Source of the DNA: Cognatishimia maritima
GTDB taxonomy: Bacteria > Pseudomonadota > Alphaproteobacteria > Rhodobacterales > Rhodobacteraceae
DNA length: 64,000 nucleotides
Direction: 5' to 3'
NCBI RefSeq assembly: GCF_900129685.1
Contig: NZ_FQWM01000001.1
Location: 62,001-126,000, forward strand
The notes beneath the pieces were generated by a model, which worked only from the letters and a program-made list of their open reading frames with translations, ran no database searches and was not told where the DNA came from. The position numbers and the translations under genes were made by a program. Shown here piece by piece: positions 61,199-64,000 of this stretch (its first letter is position 1; the number at the start of each line of letters is the position of its first letter).

Positions 61199-61963
61199 TT
61201 ATTCGGCAGCCTCGGACGGTTTGTCGACCGGCAAAGCAGCTGGTTTGCTGGGGTCTTTGGAGTTCGGGTAAACAAGCCCTGCCGAAATCACCAGTTTTGC
61301 AGCGTCTTCAACCGACATATCCAGTTCGATCACATCGCTTTTTGGGAAAAATAGCAGGAAGCCTGACGTTGGGTTCGGCGTCGTCGGGACAAAGATCGAC
61401 AAAAGCGGTTCTTCGGTCTCTGGCCGTTCATTGATTTCGCCCTTGGCATTGGTCGAGATAAACCCAACCGCCCAAATACCCTTGCGCGGATATTGCACGA
61501 GGCAGGCTTTTTCAAAGCTGCGCTCGGACTGCGCAAACACCGTTTCAGCAATCTGTTTGACGCCCGAATAGATCGACCGCACGACGGGCATACGGTCCAC
61601 AAGGTTTTCCGCGTAGCGGATCATGGACTTACCAAGCAGACCCTTAGCGATCCAACCAATGAAGATGGTGAACAGCAGGAAGAAGACCACGCCCACGCCA
61701 CGTATGTTGATGGCGTTTCCTTCGCCGATCCATGCGTTGTAGCGCTCTGGGCCGATCACATAGCGCACAAGGTTATCGGGCTGGTAGAATTCTGGCACAA
61801 ACGGCAGCACAAAGCTGTCGACCCAGCCAATGAATGTCCAGATCAGCCACAGCGTGAAAGCCACAGGCGCAATGACAACCAAACCCGTCAGAAACGAGGA
61901 GCGCATCCTAGAAAGGAAACCCGGCTTGGCCGGATGTGAGGTCTCGTCAAATGGTGTTGTCAT
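61199..61963 (-). CDS. DUF502 family membrane protein
   Basis: A 254-residue protein with two membrane helices: FLTGLVVIAPVAFTLWLIWTFIGW (about 24-47, family-typical) and GVGVVFFLLFTIFIGWIAKG (about 89-108). Between and after them are VDRMPVVRSIYSGVKQIAETV and FVPTTPNPTSGFLLF, the DUF502 signatures. Function is unknown; plant homologues (COV1) affect vascular patterning by trafficking. A predicted promoter lies 23 bases before the ATG. Confidence 0.92.
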   Translation of the reverse strand: MTTPFDETSHPAKPGFLSRMRSSFLTGLVVIAPVAFTLWLIWTFIGWVDSFVLPFVPEFYQPDNLVRYVIGPERYNAWIGEGNAINIRGVGVVFFLLFTIFIGWIAKGLLGKSMIRYAENLVDRMPVVRSIYSGVKQIAETVFAQSERSFEKACLVQYPRKGIWAVGFISTNAKGEINERPETEEPLLSIFVPTTPNPTSGFLLFFPKSDVIELDMSVEDAAKLVISAGLVYPNSKDPSKPAALPVDKPSEAAE

Positions 61964-61985
61964 CTTTGGCCCAGTTCATGTTGGC

Positions 61986-62014
61986 TAGATATGCCCTATA
62001 CTATACCGCTTCAA
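61986..62014 (-). promoter_or_regulatory. predicted promoter of the DUF502 gene
   Basis: On the minus strand TTGAAG (plus 62009-62014) and TATCTA (plus 61986-61991) are 17 bases apart. The expected start is about 16 bases before the ATG at 61963, giving a short leader. Confidence 0.45.
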
Positions 62015-62035
62015 TATCGCGGCAAATACGGGGCG

Positions 62036-62950
62036 TTAAGACTTGTGGTTCACCAACTCCGTGGCAATGGCAGCGGCAAGGCGGGCATTGTTTAAAACCA
62101 AGGCGATATTTGCCTCAAGCGACTTCCCATCTGTCAGTTCAAGAATGCGACCGAGGAGGAAAGGCGTGACGCCTTTGCCGGTGATCCCTTGAGCCTCTGC
62201 CTCGGCTGTCGCCTGCGCAATGATGGGGGCGAGTTGGTCAGCAGAAATTTCCGCCTCTTTGGGAATTGGGTTTGCAACCAGCTGCCCGCCGGGCAGACCC
62301 ATACGCGCGCGCATGGCGTGGCTCGCGGCAATTTCAGCCGCTGTATCGAGCCGCAATGGGGCGGCCAATTCTGACGTCTGAGACCAGAACGCCGGGAAGC
62401 TGTCTTGCCCATAGGCAATCACTGGCACGCCCTGGGTTTCCAGCACCTCAAGCGTTTTGGGCAGATCAAGGATCGCTTTGGCCCCGGCAGCCACAACGGT
62501 AACCGGCGTTGCCGCAAGTTCGGTCAGGTCAGCGGAAATATCAAAACTGGTCTCCGCACCTTTGTGCACGCCGCCGATTCCGCCCGTCGCAAAAACCGAG
62601 ATGCCCGCAAGATGCGCGCCGATCATAGTGGCGGCAACTGTTGTCGCGCCTGTGCGGCCTGTAGCCATGCAGACCGGCATATCAGCACGCGAGACCTTCA
62701 TCACGTCTTTAGCTGTCGCCAGCGCGTTTAATTGTGCATCATCCAGACCAATGTGCAGCGTGCCGTTCAGTACAGCGATTGTTGCTGGCGTTGCTCCGCT
62801 TTCGCGCACCGTGGCTTCGACCTGACGTGCGACCTCGACGTTTTGCGGGTAGGGCATACCATGGGTGATGATGGTGCTTTCCAGCGCCACGATGGGCGTG
62901 CCTGCGTCCTTGGCGGCTGCAACTTCTGGGGACATCACAAACAGTGTCAT
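62036..62950 (-). CDS. psuG: pseudouridine-5'-phosphate glycosidase
   Basis: A 304-residue enzyme that splits pseudouridine 5'-phosphate to uracil and ribose 5-phosphate, using a metal ion. Family blocks are PIVALESTIITHGMPYPQNV, ATGRTGATTVAATM, FATGGIGGVHKGAE and NPIPKEAEI. Its ATG overlaps the psuK stop by 4 bases, so kinase and glycosidase form a coupled pseudouridine catabolic operon. The pseudouridine importer is not seen. Confidence 0.96.
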   Translation of the reverse strand: MTLFVMSPEVAAAKDAGTPIVALESTIITHGMPYPQNVEVARQVEATVRESGATPATIAVLNGTLHIGLDDAQLNALATAKDVMKVSRADMPVCMATGRTGATTVAATMIGAHLAGISVFATGGIGGVHKGAETSFDISADLTELAATPVTVVAAGAKAILDLPKTLEVLETQGVPVIAYGQDSFPAFWSQTSELAAPLRLDTAAEIAASHAMRARMGLPGGQLVANPIPKEAEISADQLAPIIAQATAEAEAQGITGKGVTPFLLGRILELTDGKSLEANIALVLNNARLAAAIATELVNHKS

Positions 62951-63840
62951 TTCGGGCTTCCTCCGGACACATAGGTCGCAGCTGCGCGCAGGGCACGTTG
63001 CAGGCTTTCTTCGCGGTTGCTGCCTTCTTTCTCAGCGGCGATATGAGCGGCCATAAAGGTGTCGCCAGCACCGGTCACACGGGTGACCATGACCGAAGGC
63101 GGTGCCATCGTGATGACGCCATCTGCCGTTGCGTCGCTTGCGCTATTGCCGCCGTCCGTGACCAAAGCACGCCGCGCGCCGCGATCCAAAAGACCGGCTG
63201 CTGCGGCTTCAGATGACGTGAATTCTTTCTGGCAAAGCAATCCCGCTTCTTCGAGGTTCACATAAAGCGTGGCCCGGTCATGCACGAGGAACGGCAACAG
63301 CCGTTCGGCCTTGCCAGGACTTGCCGGTGCAACGCGCAGGTCAGCTTTGGCGAAGGCATCGCTGACCGCGATCTTTTCCAAAAGCCGCTGCGTGAGGTTG
63401 CCATCCAGCGCAATGAAGCCTTCATAGGGGGCGCTTTCGCTACCCAAGGTGCCATCGTTCAGCGCGCGCAGGATCTTGCTGCCTGCGGCCTCAAGCGAAT
63501 GGGCGTCGGCAATGGCCGCGATCAACCCATTGGCGCCTTCGACGGCCATGTAGCGGTCGGTGGGCAAGTCGTCAGAGCGATAGACATAGGCCGTGTCAAC
63601 GCCCAGTTCTTCGCAGGCTTCGATCAATTCATCGCCCTGCGTGTCGCGGCCAATGGCTGTCAGAAGCGACGGCTGCAGGCCAAAACGGGACAGCGTCATC
63701 GCGATGTTCATCGCAACCCCACCGGGGATACGCGTGATGCGTCCGGCCACATCGCTGCCTTGCCGCATGTGAACCGAAGATCGGCCGATGATGTCCCAAA
63801 GGACAGAGCCGATGCAAAGAATATCGTGTGATTTGGTCAT
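62947..63840 (-). CDS. psuK: pseudouridine kinase (PfkB family)
   Basis: A 297-residue ribokinase-like enzyme expected to phosphorylate pseudouridine with ATP. The substrate motif is IPGGVAMNIAMTLSRFG, and the anion-hole and catalytic motif VTRVTGAGDTFMAAHIA. Assignment as pseudouridine rather than another sugar kinase rests on the 4-base overlap with psuG. ATG at 63840. The upstream gene ends 45 bases earlier on the same strand. Confidence 0.93.
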   Translation of the reverse strand: MTKSHDILCIGSVLWDIIGRSSVHMRQGSDVAGRITRIPGGVAMNIAMTLSRFGLQPSLLTAIGRDTQGDELIEACEELGVDTAYVYRSDDLPTDRYMAVEGANGLIAAIADAHSLEAAGSKILRALNDGTLGSESAPYEGFIALDGNLTQRLLEKIAVSDAFAKADLRVAPASPGKAERLLPFLVHDRATLYVNLEEAGLLCQKEFTSSEAAAAGLLDRGARRALVTDGGNSASDATADGVITMAPPSVMVTRVTGAGDTFMAAHIAAEKEGSNREESLQRALRAAATYVSGGSPK

Positions 63841-63885
63841 GCCCTGCTTGTGGCGGGAAAGCGGGGCTAAGACAAGAGGCCCCCG

Positions 63886-64000
63886 CTATTCAGGGACGCC
63901 AAAAGTCAATGAGGCCCAGAGGCTTTCCCAATGCCAGCCTTGCTCCGTGGCAATGGCTGAGGTTGGACGCCGCAGCACGACCGCATCAATCAGGTAGTCA
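63886..64000 (-). CDS. C-terminal end of an unidentified protein (cut by window edge)
   Basis: An open minus-strand frame runs from the window edge to a TAG at 63886-63888. The visible 37 residues begin DYLIDAVVLRRPTSAIATEQ and end LWASLTFGVPE. Codon choice and spacing (45 bases before psuK) suggest a real gene in the same direction, possibly the same operon. I cannot name the family. Confidence 0.5.
   Translation of the reverse strand, partial: DYLIDAVVLRRPTSAIATEQGWHWESLWASLTFGVPE

Noticed and set aside
1-64000. tRNA, rRNA, CRISPR array, prophage or insertion sequence
   Set aside because: No regularly spaced repeats, integrase or transposase genes, terminal inverted repeats with target duplications, or tRNA-like cloverleaf sequences were recognised by eye. 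A tRNA scan could still find one I missed.

Overview
The window is ordinary-looking chromosome of a marine member of the Roseobacter group (Rhodobacteraceae, Alphaproteobacteria); I cannot fix the genus. The signs are the nifR3-ntrB-ntrC-ntrY-ntrX block followed by trkA-trkH-hfq-hflX, a fused ispDF, a zeta-type ATPase inhibitor (DUF1476), DUF6477/DUF6456 proteins, a magnesium-type HemB and short GCCGGGC-type intergenic repeats. Gene density is high. I see no rRNA, tRNA, CRISPR, prophage or insertion sequence. The first and last genes are cut by the window edges.

Layout. 0-9 kb: an MttB-like methyltransferase fragment, DUF6477 and HTH-DUF6456 proteins, peroxiredoxin, lipA, two c-type cytochromes, hpt with a coupled small membrane protein, a RatA/Coq10-type protein and an ammonium transporter. 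9-11 kb: a tightly overlapped pncC-pgpA-ispDF operon. 11-23 kb: the nitrogen block, potassium uptake, hfq and hflX. 23-37 kb: penicillin acylase, a beta-hydroxyacid dehydrogenase, a GST, a SYLF lipoprotein, hemB, mfd, an MFS exporter, a DsbA-like protein, an acyl-CoA synthetase and an XRE-cupin regulator. 37-42 kb: DUF1638, a corrinoid protein, a radical SAM protein and a homocysteine methyltransferase, read here as most of a split methionine synthase. 42-54 kb: an MprF-like protein, the ATPase zeta subunit, purC-purS-purQ, dctB-dctD, a HAD hydrolase, rne and tusA. 54-64 kb: ccdA, an unknown membrane alpha/beta-hydrolase-like protein, a P450, a peptide-binding protein with a 38-residue entericidin-like lipoprotein, 3-hydroxybutyrate dehydrogenase, patatin, DUF502 and psuK-psuG.

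Most notable points: (1) the split methionine synthase neighbourhood, with an intrinsic terminator just in front of the DUF1638 gene; (2) all three NtrC-family regulators (NtrC, NtrX, DctD) lack the GAFTGA loop that contacts sigma-54, and DctD also has a swapped Walker B acid pair; (3) a compact candidate sRNA at about 59104-59179 with its own promoter and terminator; (4) a CTGC-N4-GCAG site, matching the known PhaR operator pattern, in front of 3-hydroxybutyrate dehydrogenase; (5) a structured leader of about 350 nt before rne.
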